This document shows, in pieces, positions 15,741 to 23,966 of a stretch of DNA of 27,900 bases. The stretch comes from Candidatus Kuenenia stuttgartensis (lineage in GTDB: Bacteria; Bacteroidota; Bacteroidia; Flavobacteriales_D; Crocinitomicaceae): positions 1 to 27,900 of the forward strand of contig CALPRR020000003.1 in the NCBI GenBank assembly GCA_943326025.2, written 5' to 3'. Positions within the stretch are counted from its first letter, which is position 1. Every line of letters begins with the position of its first letter. A program made the translations under genes and the position numbers. The notes under the pieces were generated by a model. It was given only the letters and a program-made list of their open reading frames with translations. It had not been told where the DNA came from and did no database searches.

Positions 15741-16010
15741 ATGTTTCGTCTATTATTATTCCTACTATTATCATTAGTTGCAGTTCAATGTAGCAAAAAA
15801 CCTTACAGACCCAACTACAATCAATCCAAAACACATAATGGAGCTGTATCCATGCGAAGTAAAATGGTGCAAAAGCAATGTGAAAAAGACATAAAAGCAT
15901 CAAATAAAGCAAGAAAGAAAGCTAGTAAAAAACGAGTTACTAGAATGAATAAACGTCACGATAAAAAAAGTGAAAAACGAAATTATTCTAGAGGAAGAGC
16001 CAAAAATTAA
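15741..16010 (+). CDS. Small, very basic putative lipoprotein
   Basis: An 89-residue exported protein of unknown function. The N-terminus MFRLLLFLLLSLVAVQC is a hydrophobic signal ending at Cys17; the LVAVQC box resembles a lipobox but has an unusual Gln before the Cys, so lipidation is likely rather than certain. The remaining 72 residues contain about 26 Lys/Arg against four acidic residues, in clusters such as KARKKASKKR and KRHDKKSEKR, and look disordered. A basic, surface- or periplasm-anchored tail could bind peptidoglycan, LPS or nucleic acid; this is only inference. Its stop overlaps that of the convergent M1 peptidase gene by four bases. Confidence 0.65.
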   Translation: MFRLLLFLLLSLVAVQCSKKPYRPNYNQSKTHNGAVSMRSKMVQKQCEKDIKASNKARKKASKKRVTRMNKRHDKKSEKRNYSRGRAKN

Positions 16011-17629
16011 TTTTCAACTTGTTTCATGTGAACATAAAAATTGGGGTCTATTCGCAATTTGAATAGACCTTTTCTTACACTTGTCCATTCTGTTTTAGGT
16101 TGAATCAACTTTCCATTTTTTAATTTTAATTCTAAATTAAAATCTAATACACAATCACTCCATTTCACAAAAGTAGATCCTTTTATCTTTTTCACTTCTA
16201 AAACAGGAATTTGAATTGTTCTCAAGTATTGATTGAAAATTGGTTGTAAATCTAATCCTGTTTGTAAAATCCAAAATTGTTCTATTTGTGAAGATGTTAC
16301 ATTTTGATGATAAAATTGCTCATTCATTAGTTTTAAAATAGCCCTGAATTTTTCATCATCCCTAATTAATTGACGAATGATATGTAGCATATTTGCACCC
16401 TTGTAATACATATCACCACTCCCCTCTGTATTCACATCATAATTTGAGATAATAGGTTTATCATTTAGAATTAATTTTCTAGTACCTTGAACATATTTAT
16501 TACCTTTTTCAATTCCATATAAACTTGTTGTGTAAAGTGTCTCTGAATAATTAGTAAAGGACTCATGAATCCACATATCTGAAATATCTTTAGAGGTAAT
16601 ACTATTCCCTAACCATTCATGCCCACTTTCATGTACTAGAATAAAATCCCATTTTAAACCTATTCCAGTTGATGATAAATCTCTACCCAAATAACCGTTC
16701 TCAAACTTGTTCCCATAAGCAATAGCACTTTGATGCTCCATACCTAAAAAGGGAGCTTGAACAATCTTATATCCATCTTCATAAAATGGATAAGATCCAA
16801 ACCAATATTCAAAACTCTTCAGTAATGATTGACACTGTTTAAATTGCTTTTTAGCATTTTCAATTTCATAATCTAATACCCAATATTGACAATCCAACAA
16901 ACCGCTTTCACCTGCAAACTTTTCATTCCAATTTTTATAATAACCAATATAAGGTACAATGTTGTAACTGTTAATTGGATTTTTCACTTCCCATCTAAAT
17001 GTATTTTTATTTGCTTTCGTTTCAGTAGAAATTAAACGACCATTTGAGATTCCTATCAAAGAATCATCAGTTGTAATTGATATTAATGCACCTAAATCAG
17101 GCTCATCACTTTGATGATCTTTACATGGATACCATACGCTCGCACCTAGCCCTTGACAAGCAACTGACATCCAAGGTCTATTTAACTTATCATAACTCCA
17201 AATCCATCCTCCATCCCACGGAGCTTTTTCTGCCTCTTTGGGTTTACCTGAAAAATAAATTACAATCGATAATTCAGATGAGGGTTTGAGATTATTTTGA
17301 AAATAAACATAATAAACTGTTTTGAACCTTTCAAATTTCAAATTATTCCCCTCGTATACGATTGAATCAATTCGCATTGGTTGTTGAAGATCAATTTGCA
17401 TTTTTGTCCCATTTTTCAGAACTGAAAAGTTTATTTCATTTGATCCTTTAATCGTTCTCGAATAAAAATCAGGAGTAATACTTAATTTATATTTTTGAAC
17501 ATCCCACCAAGCACGTTCCTCTGTGATACTTCCTCTCAAAGTATCATTTATATTATATATTTGTTGTGAGAAAATTATGCTGCTAAAATAAAAAATACAT
17601 CCAATTGCAATAAAATATAATCTAATCAT
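16007..17629 (-). CDS. M1-family zinc metallopeptidase, exported
   Basis: A 540-residue gluzincin aminopeptidase-like protein. A signal peptide covers about residues 1-22 (cleavage near IIFSQ), so it acts outside the cytoplasm. The zinc site is complete: HESGH (333-337) and E356, 18 residues after the second His, in WIHESF. The exopeptidase motif appears as GMEHQ (296-300), where classical M1 enzymes have GxMEN. The catalytic Tyr is plausible in DMYYKGANML. The N-terminal beta domain spans about 40-230. It ends soon after the catalytic domain and lacks the long C-terminal superhelix of PepN, as in other short Bacteroidota M1 proteins. It probably trims peptides in the periplasm. Its final codons overlap the end of the facing small gene. 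Confidence 0.9.
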   Translation of the reverse strand: MIRLYFIAIGCIFYFSSIIFSQQIYNINDTLRGSITEERAWWDVQKYKLSITPDFYSRTIKGSNEINFSVLKNGTKMQIDLQQPMRIDSIVYEGNNLKFERFKTVYYVYFQNNLKPSSELSIVIYFSGKPKEAEKAPWDGGWIWSYDKLNRPWMSVACQGLGASVWYPCKDHQSDEPDLGALISITTDDSLIGISNGRLISTETKANKNTFRWEVKNPINSYNIVPYIGYYKNWNEKFAGESGLLDCQYWVLDYEIENAKKQFKQCQSLLKSFEYWFGSYPFYEDGYKIVQAPFLGMEHQSAIAYGNKFENGYLGRDLSSTGIGLKWDFILVHESGHEWLGNSITSKDISDMWIHESFTNYSETLYTTSLYGIEKGNKYVQGTRKLILNDKPIISNYDVNTEGSGDMYYKGANMLHIIRQLIRDDEKFRAILKLMNEQFYHQNVTSSQIEQFWILQTGLDLQPIFNQYLRTIQIPVLEVKKIKGSTFVKWSDCVLDFNLELKLKNGKLIQPKTEWTSVRKGLFKLRIDPNFYVHMKQVEN

Positions 17630-17764
17630 TTGCGTTATTTTATAAAAAATGTCTATTTTTTTTATTATTGTAAATATAAAACGAATTCAATAATACATGT
17701 ATTTGAACAGTTTTTTTTTCAAAATAAATAAGCATATTTGTATATAACTGTAATTTAAACTAAA

Positions 17765-18067
17765 ATGGAAAGAGAGAATAATCAAGCGATTTATTCTAAA
17801 GTTATTCGCGCAGGAAAAAGAACTTACTTTTTTGATGTAAAGTCTACAAAAGGAAACGATTTATATTTAACTCTAACTGAAAGCAAAAAAACATCTGATG
17901 ATGGTCAAGAAAATTTTGAAAAACATAAAATTTTCCTTTACAAAGAAGATTTCGACAAATTCCAAGAAGGGTTAGAAGATGTTCTATTGAAAATAAAAGA
18001 AATGAAAGCTACTAACAATTCTCAATCTATCCATTCTATTTCATCAATAGCAGAGTCATATTTATAA
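17765..18067 (+). CDS. PUR-family nucleic-acid-binding protein (DUF3276)
   Basis: A 100-residue protein of the DUF3276/PUR-alpha-like family found across Bacteroidota. The segments YSKVIRAGKRTYFFDVKSTK and DLYLTLTESKK, followed by KHKIFLYKEDFDKFQEGL, form the beta-beta-beta-beta-alpha PUR repeat, which binds single-stranded DNA or RNA as a dimer. The last 20 residues are Ser-rich and probably flexible. It is monocistronic or nearly so; a partial -7 element (CATATTTG at 17733-17740, one mismatch) lies 24 bases before the ATG. Its place just ahead of parAB fits a chromosome-related role, but this is inference. Confidence 0.88.
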   Translation: MERENNQAIYSKVIRAGKRTYFFDVKSTKGNDLYLTLTESKKTSDDGQENFEKHKIFLYKEDFDKFQEGLEDVLLKIKEMKATNNSQSIHSISSIAESYL

Positions 18068-18244
18068 GAAGAATTATAAACATTTTTAATTCTAAAACAC
18101 TTGTTATTTACTTATAATCATTAGCTTTTCAACCATTTAAATCTTCTTAACATTCTTTTAACAAAAAAGAGGTTAATAACTACGTGTTAAAAAAAATAGA
18201 AATCAACAAATGTTGCCGTATCTTTATCATTCAAAAAAGTTCAA

Positions 18245-19057
18245 ATGGGTAAAATTATTGCAATAGCAAATCAAAAAGGAGGAGTTGGTAAAACTACAAC
18301 AGCCATAAATTTAGGTGGATGTTTTGGTGTTTTAGAATACAAAACACTAATCGTAGACGCTGATCCGCAAGCAAATGCAACATCCGGTGTTGGATTAGAC
18401 CCAAAAAACACAAAAAATATCTATGATTGTTTAATCAATGGAACTCATCCAAACGATTTAATTATTCATACTCAAAATCCAAATTTAGATATTTTACCAT
18501 CTCATATTGATTTGGTAGGTGCTGAAATGGAGATGATCGATTTACCAAATCGTGAATATATGTTAAAAGCGGCTTTAGATAAAATAAAAGATAACTATGA
18601 TTTTATAATTATCGATTGTTCGCCTTCATTAGGTTTAATTACGGTGAATGCATTGACAGCTGCTGACTCTGTAATGATCCCTGTTCAATGTGAATATTTT
18701 GCTTTAGAAGGTTTAGGAAAATTATTGAATACAATAAAAATTATACAAACAAGATTAAATCAAAACTTAGAAATTGAAGGTATTGTCTTAACTATGTATG
18801 ATACACGATTAAGACTTGCAAACCAAGTAGTTGACGAGGTAAAAACACATTTTCAAGAATTAGTTTTTGATACTGTTATTCATCGCAACACTAAACTAGG
18901 AGAAGCGCCAAGTTTTGGAGAAACAATCATTATGCATGATGCTTCGAGCAAAGGGTCAATAAATTACCTTAACTTTGCACGCGAAATTTTGCAAAAAAAC
19001 GACGTTACAAAAATCGACAACGATAATAAAAAAATTGAATTAGATAATGAGCTCTAA
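18245..19057 (+). CDS. parA: Chromosome partitioning ATPase ParA/Soj
   Basis: A 270-residue MinD/ParA-type ATPase that forms ATP-dependent DNA-bound dimers and, with ParB, moves replication origins apart. The deviant Walker A motif KGGVGKTT (11-18) has the signature second Lys. Walker A' is VDADPQAN (37-44), and Walker B is IIIDCSPSLG. The short N-terminus without a helix-turn-helix marks the chromosomal Soj type rather than plasmid type Ia. A partial -7 element (TATCTTTA, 18219-18226) lies 18 bases upstream. The stop overlaps the parB start by 11 bases. The C-terminal tail is rich in Asn, Asp and Lys. Confidence 0.97.
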   Translation: MGKIIAIANQKGGVGKTTTAINLGGCFGVLEYKTLIVDADPQANATSGVGLDPKNTKNIYDCLINGTHPNDLIIHTQNPNLDILPSHIDLVGAEMEMIDLPNREYMLKAALDKIKDNYDFIIIDCSPSLGLITVNALTAADSVMIPVQCEYFALEGLGKLLNTIKIIQTRLNQNLEIEGIVLTMYDTRLRLANQVVDEVKTHFQELVFDTVIHRNTKLGEAPSFGETIIMHDASSKGSINYLNFAREILQKNDVTKIDNDNKKIELDNEL

Positions 19058-19961
19058 TGCGAAAAAAAAACCAGCACTAGGTAAAGGTTTAAGTGCACTT
19101 CTTGAAAATGCAAGCACTGATATTACTTCAAAAAGTAATTCATCAGAAGCTTTAGTTGGTTCTATTGCTACTTTGCCTGTTACAAGTATTGAGGCGAATC
19201 CATTTAATCCAAGAACAAATTTCGAAAAAGATGCATTGAATGAATTAAGCCAATCAATTGCAATTCACGGTATTATACAACCTCTTACTGTTCGTAAACT
19301 TGGAAGAGATAAATATCAATTAATTTCAGGAGAAAGAAGATTTAGAGCCTCACAATTAGCAGGATTAACTGAAGTTCCAGCATATATTCGTGTTGCTAAT
19401 GATCAAGCAATGTTAGAAATGGCATTGGTTGAAAATATTCAACGTGAAGACTTAAACGCAATTGAAGTTGGTTTGTCTTATCAACGATTAATTGATGAAT
19501 GTTCTTTAACTCAAGATCAATTAAGCCAAAAAATATCAAAAAGCAGATCTAGCATCACTAACCATTTACGTTTATTGAAACTTCCCGCTGAAATTCAAGC
19601 TGGAGTTAGAGATAATGTAATCTCAATGGGACATGCGAGAGCACTTGTCTCTGCTGGAGATGAAGCATTACAAATAGCTATATTCTCTAAAATTGTACTA
19701 GAAAATCTTTCTGTAAGAGAGGTTGAGGCATTAATTCGTAATGGTAATGTTCCTGAAGAAGATGACATTACTATTTCTACAAAGAAAAAGAAACCAACAG
19801 TTGCAATCACTTCTGACCAGTTTACTTTTAAAGAATATATGTCTGATAAATTATCTGCTAAAGTTGAATTATCAAAATCTTCAAACGGAGCAGGGAAAAT
19901 AATTATTCCTTTCAATTCTGAAGTAGATTTAAATAGAATTATTGAATTAATAAATAAATAA
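19047..19961 (+). CDS. parB: Chromosome partitioning protein ParB/Spo0J
   Basis: A 304-residue CTP-dependent clamp that loads at parS sites and stimulates ParA. It opens with KKPALGKGLSALLE, the ParA-activating segment. The CTPase domain shows the NPFNPR box (51-56), GERRFRA (95-101) and ENIQREDLN (129-137). A helix-turn-helix for parS recognition lies at about 155-180 (TQDQLSQKISKSRSSITNHL), and the C-terminal dimer domain follows a Lys-rich linker near 245-255. No good parS was found in this window. The gene overlaps parA by 11 bases, and its stop shares a base with the next start. Confidence 0.97.
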   Translation: MSSNAKKKPALGKGLSALLENASTDITSKSNSSEALVGSIATLPVTSIEANPFNPRTNFEKDALNELSQSIAIHGIIQPLTVRKLGRDKYQLISGERRFRASQLAGLTEVPAYIRVANDQAMLEMALVENIQREDLNAIEVGLSYQRLIDECSLTQDQLSQKISKSRSSITNHLRLLKLPAEIQAGVRDNVISMGHARALVSAGDEALQIAIFSKIVLENLSVREVEALIRNGNVPEEDDITISTKKKKPTVAITSDQFTFKEYMSDKLSAKVELSKSSNGAGKIIIPFNSEVDLNRIIELINK

Positions 19962-20524
19962 TGAATTCGCGTCTATTTATCGCGTTTTTACTTTTTTCTA
20001 ATTTTTTGTTTTCACAAACAGAAAAGGATACTACAATCCAAGATTCTTTAAAAGTTCACTCACCAAGAAAAGCATTGATTTATTCAGCGATTATTCCTGG
20101 TAGTGGTCAGATATACAATCATATAGCAATGCCAAAAGGGAAAGGCAAAAATAAAGTTTATTGGAAAATCCCTTTGATTTATTCTGCATTAGCTGGAACA
20201 ACCTATTTTTTGATTCAAAACCAAAATCAATTATATTCTATTAAAAGAGAATATAACAATAAAGTTGCTGACCCAACTTTTTATTCAGAAGAATGGTCAA
20301 ATTATGGATTAGATGATTTAGAAATACTGTATAAAAAAACTTTAACAAAACGTGATCTTTCGATTTTAGGAGTTGGTGCTGTATATTTAATTCAAATGAT
20401 TGATGCAAATATAGAAGGCCATTTTGTGAGTTTTGATATTTCCCCTGATTTAACGATGAATATTTCCCCAAAACTTTATTCTTATAATTCAATTGGCATT
20501 GGTTTTAATCTTAAAATTCATTAA
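19961..20524 (+). CDS. DUF5683 membrane protein
   Basis: A 187-residue protein of the DUF5683 family, which sits directly after parB in many Flavobacteriales. It has a signal peptide (residues about 1-19, ending FLFSQ). The conserved core is SPRKALIYSAIIPGSGQIYN (34-53), then a hydrophobic segment IPLIYSALAGTTYFLI (about 62-77) and a second, RDLSILGVGAVYLIQMIDA (about 131-149). Function unknown. The ATG uses the last base of the parB stop (TAATG), a strong sign of translational coupling, so its level may follow ParB. The C-terminal beta-like stretch may be periplasmic or a partial barrel. Confidence 0.85.
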   Translation: MNSRLFIAFLLFSNFLFSQTEKDTTIQDSLKVHSPRKALIYSAIIPGSGQIYNHIAMPKGKGKNKVYWKIPLIYSALAGTTYFLIQNQNQLYSIKREYNNKVADPTFYSEEWSNYGLDDLEILYKKTLTKRDLSILGVGAVYLIQMIDANIEGHFVSFDISPDLTMNISPKLYSYNSIGIGFNLKIH

Positions 20525-20552
20525 AAAAAATAGATTAAACCACTTTAAATTC

Positions 20553-20560
20553 TAATTTTG
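20553..20560 (+). promoter_or_regulatory. Possible promoter -7 element of dapB-lepB-wbqC
   Basis: TAATTTTG followed by C matches TAnnTTTG exactly, 19 bases before the dapB ATG. No clear -33 TTG is present at the usual distance. Confidence 0.45.
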
Positions 20561-20579
20561 CTTAAACAAAAATTTCGAT

Positions 20580-21296
20580 ATGAAAATCGCACTTATTGGT
20601 TACGGAAAAATGGGGAAAGCAATAGAAGAAATTGCTATTAGCCGCGGTCACGAAGTTGCTCTTAAATGTACTAGTAAAAACACAATTGAAGACGCAGATT
20701 TTTCTACAGTTGATGTTGCAATTGAATTTACTAAACCAGAGTTAGCTGTTAAACATATAAATTTTTGTCTAGATAAAAATATCTCTCTTGTTGTTGGAAC
20801 AACTGGGTGGAACAATGATTTGGATTCTATCAAAGAAAAAACAAATTCTGTTAATGGTTCATTATTACACGCTTCAAATTTTAGTGTTGGCGTTAATGTT
20901 TTCTTTGAATTAAATAAAAAATTAGCTGAATTAATGTCAGGAAACTCTGATTATTCGGCTTCAATTGAAGAAATTCACCATGTACAAAAATTAGATGCTC
21001 CTAGCGGAACAGCCATTACTTTAGCTGAAGGTTTAATTGAAAATAATTCTAACTATTCTTCTTGGAAATTAGCTGATTCTAATTCTGAAAATCAAAATCA
21101 ATTACCAATTATTGCCCAAAGACTTCCAGAAGTTCCGGGTACTCATACTATTCAATATTCTTCAGATATAGATTCCATTTCTATTACCCATGAAGCTCAT
21201 AATCGAAAAGGTTTTGCATTAGGTGCAGTTATCGCAGCTGAATGGCTCAAGAACAAAAGAGGAGTTTTCACAATGAAAGATGTCTTAAATTTTTAA
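20580..21296 (+). CDS. dapB: 4-hydroxy-tetrahydrodipicolinate reductase
   Basis: A 238-residue NAD(P)H-dependent enzyme of the lysine and diaminopimelate pathway, which feeds peptidoglycan synthesis. The nucleotide-binding loop is GYGKMG (7-12); the VVGTTGW segment (71-77) and HASNFSVGVN (97-106) line the active site. The catalytic EIHHVQKLDAPSGTA (131-145) carries the paired His and the Lys. The protein is slightly shorter than the E. coli enzyme, as is usual in Bacteroidota. It lies 55 bases after the DUF5683 gene and 7 bases before lepB. Confidence 0.96.
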   Translation: MKIALIGYGKMGKAIEEIAISRGHEVALKCTSKNTIEDADFSTVDVAIEFTKPELAVKHINFCLDKNISLVVGTTGWNNDLDSIKEKTNSVNGSLLHASNFSVGVNVFFELNKKLAELMSGNSDYSASIEEIHHVQKLDAPSGTAITLAEGLIENNSNYSSWKLADSNSENQNQLPIIAQRLPEVPGTHTIQYSSDIDSISITHEAHNRKGFALGAVIAAEWLKNKRGVFTMKDVLNF

Positions 21297-21303
21297 ATAC
21301 AAT

Positions 21304-23226
21304 ATGAACGCAATTTATTTTTACTTATTTATTTTAGTTCACCCATATTTAGCAATGTGGTGGAAAAGTTTTGAATTAGCTGAACGTAAATCTTGGGAAG
21401 CATTAATACCTGGATACAATTATTTTGTTGCATTTAAAATTAGCTGTAAAAAACCTTGGTGGTCAATTCTTATGCTTTTCCCAGGAGTTCATTTAATTAT
21501 GCTTGCCGTTGTTAACGTTAGTTACATTCGTCGGTTTGGATATTACTCTTGGAGTGATACTTTACAAGGAATTTTCTTTCCTTATTTAATAATGACAAAA
21601 ATTGCAAAGAATAAAGATCAAATTTTACCAGAAACAAATTGGGCAAACGGAAAAGAGGTACATGACCGATCAATTGGAGATCATATTGCTTTATTTTTAG
21701 CTTTACCTATTGTTGGTCATGCTGTTGCGTTTGTTTTAAATGCGATTTCAAGAGAAAAACCAGGTAAGAAAACAAAAGTTAAAGAATGGGGAGATTCAAT
21801 TATTTTCGCATTGATTGCAGCTAGTGTTATTAGGACCTATGTTTTTGAACCATTCCAAATCCCAACTGGATCTATGGAAAAAACATTGTTAGTAGGTGAT
21901 TTTCTATTTGTAAATAAATTGGCTTATGGTCCAAAAGTTCCTGTAACACCTCTTTCTTTCCCTTTGGTACACAACAATATTCCTTGGATAAATGTAAAGT
22001 CTTATTCAGGATTAGAAACGGTAAATTACACTCGTTTACCAGGATTTGGTAAAGTAGAACGAAATGATGTAGTTGTTTTCAATTACCCATCAGGCGATAC
22101 TGCTGTATTTGATCCTAGAATGCCAAATGGATTGATGGGGCATGATTATCATGGTATTGTTATAAGAGAAGCTCAAAGATTATGGAGAGAGGATATTTCA
22201 AGTAAAATTCAAAATCGTCCTGATTATTTAGCAAAAGTGAAATATTTTAGTGATAGTTTGATTAAAACAGTCCCTGATAAATCTCAAATAAATTATCAAA
22301 TGTTAGATAAAGTATCAAGAGATATTGCAACTGAATTTTATAGTAACATAGATGCAAAATCGTTTATCAATAATCTTGAATTCTGGAAATCAAGAGCAAG
22401 AAAAATGATAGCAATAGATAAACTAACTCAAGATAATGATGGTGTTATAATTGAACATGGAGGAATTGTTTATCGCCCTGTTGATAAGCGTGAAAATTAT
22501 ATCAAAAGATGTGTGGGAATTCCAGGAGATTGGTTAGAAATAAAAAAATCAATTCTATACGTAAATGGTAAACCTGCGTTTGTAGCTGAAAATCAAAACT
22601 TAGAATATTTTGCATCTAACTTTGTCCCAAAATCAAATGCAATAATGAAAGAAAAATATGGACTTGAAGAAGACCGTCTAGACTATCAAATGGTTGGAAC
22701 AGATAAATATTTAATTAATGTAACAGCAAGTGAATTTGATAAAATAAAAAAAGATTATCCTCAATCTAAATTTGAGCTCAACATTTCCCCTCAATATTCA
22801 GATACAATTTCTAGTATACCTTCTGGATCTCAAATGTTGAAAAATTTAGATTATTTCCCAAAAGATCCTTATGTTAACAATACAGTTACAGATTTTACAA
22901 AATTCCAAATTCCATTTAAAGGTCAAACGATTAAAATCGACAAATCAAATATTGCTTGGTTTAGAAGAATTATTACTGCTTACGAAGGTCATACTTTAAA
23001 AGAAACTAAGAATGGTATTTTCATTGATGGTAAAATAACAAGTACTTATACTTTTGCTATGAATTACTATTGGTTGATGGGAGATAATCGTTATAAGTCA
23101 GCAGATTCGAGAATTTGGGGATTTGTTCCAGAAGATCATATTGTTGGAAAAGCTTCTTTGGTTTGGTTCTCTAAAAGTGTAAATTATGGAATTCGTTGGG
23201 AACGCTTATTCAATGTAATCAAATAA
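21304..23226 (+). CDS. lepB: Signal peptidase I, enlarged, with DUF5684-like N-terminus
   Basis: A 640-residue membrane serine protease that removes signal peptides from exported proteins. The catalytic Ser is S190 in IPTGSMEKTLLVGDF and the general-base Lys is K401 in ENYIKRCVGIPGDWLEI; box E is YWLMGDNRYKSADSRIWGF (589-607). Two membrane segments (about 50-75 and 125-145), and perhaps a third just before the Ser motif, anchor it. Residues about 15-95 resemble the DUF5684 domain often fused to Bacteroidota signal peptidases. It is much longer than E. coli LepB (324 residues). About 125 residues (265-390) separate the KVERNDVVVFNYPSGD region from K401, and a second insert (about 425-535) follows. 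The ORF is intact. It shares one base with the wbqC start. Confidence 0.95.
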   Translation: MNAIYFYLFILVHPYLAMWWKSFELAERKSWEALIPGYNYFVAFKISCKKPWWSILMLFPGVHLIMLAVVNVSYIRRFGYYSWSDTLQGIFFPYLIMTKIAKNKDQILPETNWANGKEVHDRSIGDHIALFLALPIVGHAVAFVLNAISREKPGKKTKVKEWGDSIIFALIAASVIRTYVFEPFQIPTGSMEKTLLVGDFLFVNKLAYGPKVPVTPLSFPLVHNNIPWINVKSYSGLETVNYTRLPGFGKVERNDVVVFNYPSGDTAVFDPRMPNGLMGHDYHGIVIREAQRLWREDISSKIQNRPDYLAKVKYFSDSLIKTVPDKSQINYQMLDKVSRDIATEFYSNIDAKSFINNLEFWKSRARKMIAIDKLTQDNDGVIIEHGGIVYRPVDKRENYIKRCVGIPGDWLEIKKSILYVNGKPAFVAENQNLEYFASNFVPKSNAIMKEKYGLEEDRLDYQMVGTDKYLINVTASEFDKIKKDYPQSKFELNISPQYSDTISSIPSGSQMLKNLDYFPKDPYVNNTVTDFTKFQIPFKGQTIKIDKSNIAWFRRIITAYEGHTLKETKNGIFIDGKITSTYTFAMNYYWLMGDNRYKSADSRIWGFVPEDHIVGKASLVWFSKSVNYGIRWERLFNVIK

Positions 23227-23828
23227 TGTCATCGCTTTTTCCTACTTCTTACTTTGGAAATATTAATTATTTCAAAACGTTAGCAAGCGAGAGGAATATC
23301 TTAATTGAAGGAAAAGAACATTTTCCAAAACAAACATATCGCAATCGATTTGAAATAATTTCATCTAATGGAGTTCAGTCTCTGTCAATACCAGTAAATA
23401 AAATTAACGGCACTAAAACCTTAACTGAAGATGTCGAAATATCATATTTAGGTGATTGGAGAAAAGATCATTGGAAAGCTATTGAAAGTGCTTATTCTTC
23501 GTCTCCATATTTTGAACATTATGGAGTTGAGGTTAATGAATTAATTTATCAAAACGAAACTAATTTATTAAAATTTAATCAGAAAATAATTGAACGAATT
23601 ATAAATTGGTTAGATATTCCTTCTTCAATAAATTTCACTTCAGAATATACTTTTTCTGAAACTAAAACGAATGATTTTAGAGATACATTATGTTCTAAAA
23701 AACAAAATTACAATCATCATATTGTATATACACAAGTATTTGAAAATCAAAAAGGATTTACTGAAAATCTATCAATTTTAGATGCAATATTTTGTTTAGG
23801 TCCTATTGCAAGAAAATTAATTATTTGA
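23226..23828 (+). CDS. WbqC-family protein
   Basis: A 200-residue WbqC-like protein (PF08889). I chose the ATG at 23226, which overlaps the lepB stop by one base (TAATG), because family conservation starts at once with LFPTSYFGNINYF; an upstream ATG at 23196 would lie inside lepB. Conserved segments are HFPKQTYRNRFEI, VQSLSIPVNK and DWRKDHWKAIESAYSSSPYF. The family is loosely linked to O-antigen or amino-sugar genes, but the biochemical role is not established. In many Flavobacteriales it follows lepB, as here. It is the last gene of the unit and is followed by a terminator. Confidence 0.87.
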   Translation: MSSLFPTSYFGNINYFKTLASERNILIEGKEHFPKQTYRNRFEIISSNGVQSLSIPVNKINGTKTLTEDVEISYLGDWRKDHWKAIESAYSSSPYFEHYGVEVNELIYQNETNLLKFNQKIIERIINWLDIPSSINFTSEYTFSETKTNDFRDTLCSKKQNYNHHIVYTQVFENQKGFTENLSILDAIFCLGPIARKLII

Positions 23829-23848
23829 TTCCATTAGAAAAAAACAAC

Positions 23849-23876
23849 AATAGTTACCCGTGTAACTATTTTTTTT
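23849..23876 (+). terminator. Terminator of the dapB-lepB-wbqC unit
   Basis: A 9-bp perfect stem, AATAGTTAC (23849-23857) with 23862-23870, has a CCGT loop and runs into eight T residues (23869-23876). It lies 20 bases after the wbqC stop. Confidence 0.9.
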
Positions 23877-23877
23877 G

Positions 23878-23885
23878 TATATTTG
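23878..23885 (+). promoter_or_regulatory. Promoter -7 element of the candidate small RNA
   Basis: TATATTTG is identical to the -7 box of the HU promoter and starts two bases after the wbqC terminator T-run. The -33 position falls in the terminator hairpin and has no TTG. The predicted start is near 23892. Confidence 0.55.
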
Positions 23886-23890
23886 TACTG

Positions 23891-23958
23891 ATTTAGGTGG
23901 TTAGGTTAGGTTGATTAAAAGGTAGAGAGCAGACGCCCGTTTGCTCTCTATTTTTTTT
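23891..23958 (+). ncRNA. Candidate small RNA with own promoter and terminator
   Basis: A transcript of about 65 bases is predicted between the TATATTTG box (23878-23885) and a very strong terminator (stem TAGAGAGCAGAC 23923-23934 with 23939-23950, loop GCCC, then eight T). The preceding gene already has its own terminator at 23849-23876, so this second one must serve a separate transcript. The 5' half contains GGTGGTTAGGTTAGG (23896-23910), four GG pairs that could form a two-tier G-quadruplex. I see no convincing ORF. It could belong to a known flavobacterial RNA family (for example Flavo-1), but I cannot confirm that by eye. The alternative is a terminator serving only the facing sigma-factor gene, but the T-run is far better on the plus strand. 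Confidence 0.6.
23923..23958 (+). terminator. Terminator of the candidate small RNA
   Basis: A 12-bp stem with one G-U pair, a GCCC loop and an eight-T run (23951-23958). On the minus strand only CCTTTT follows the stem, so it may also weakly end the sigma-factor transcript, whose stop is at 23967. Confidence 0.92.
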
Positions 23959-23966
23959 ACTAAATT

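Noticed and set aside
16020..16035. TGTTTCATGTGAACAT as a parS site
   Set aside because: It matches the canonical parS palindrome at only about 12 of 16 positions, is not a good palindrome itself and lies in the peptidase coding end over 2 kb from parA.
18172..18190. Near-palindrome around TAACTACGTGTTA upstream of parA as a parS or operator
   Set aside because: The symmetry is broken by an extra T, and the core does not match parS. It could still bind a regulator, but the evidence is thin.
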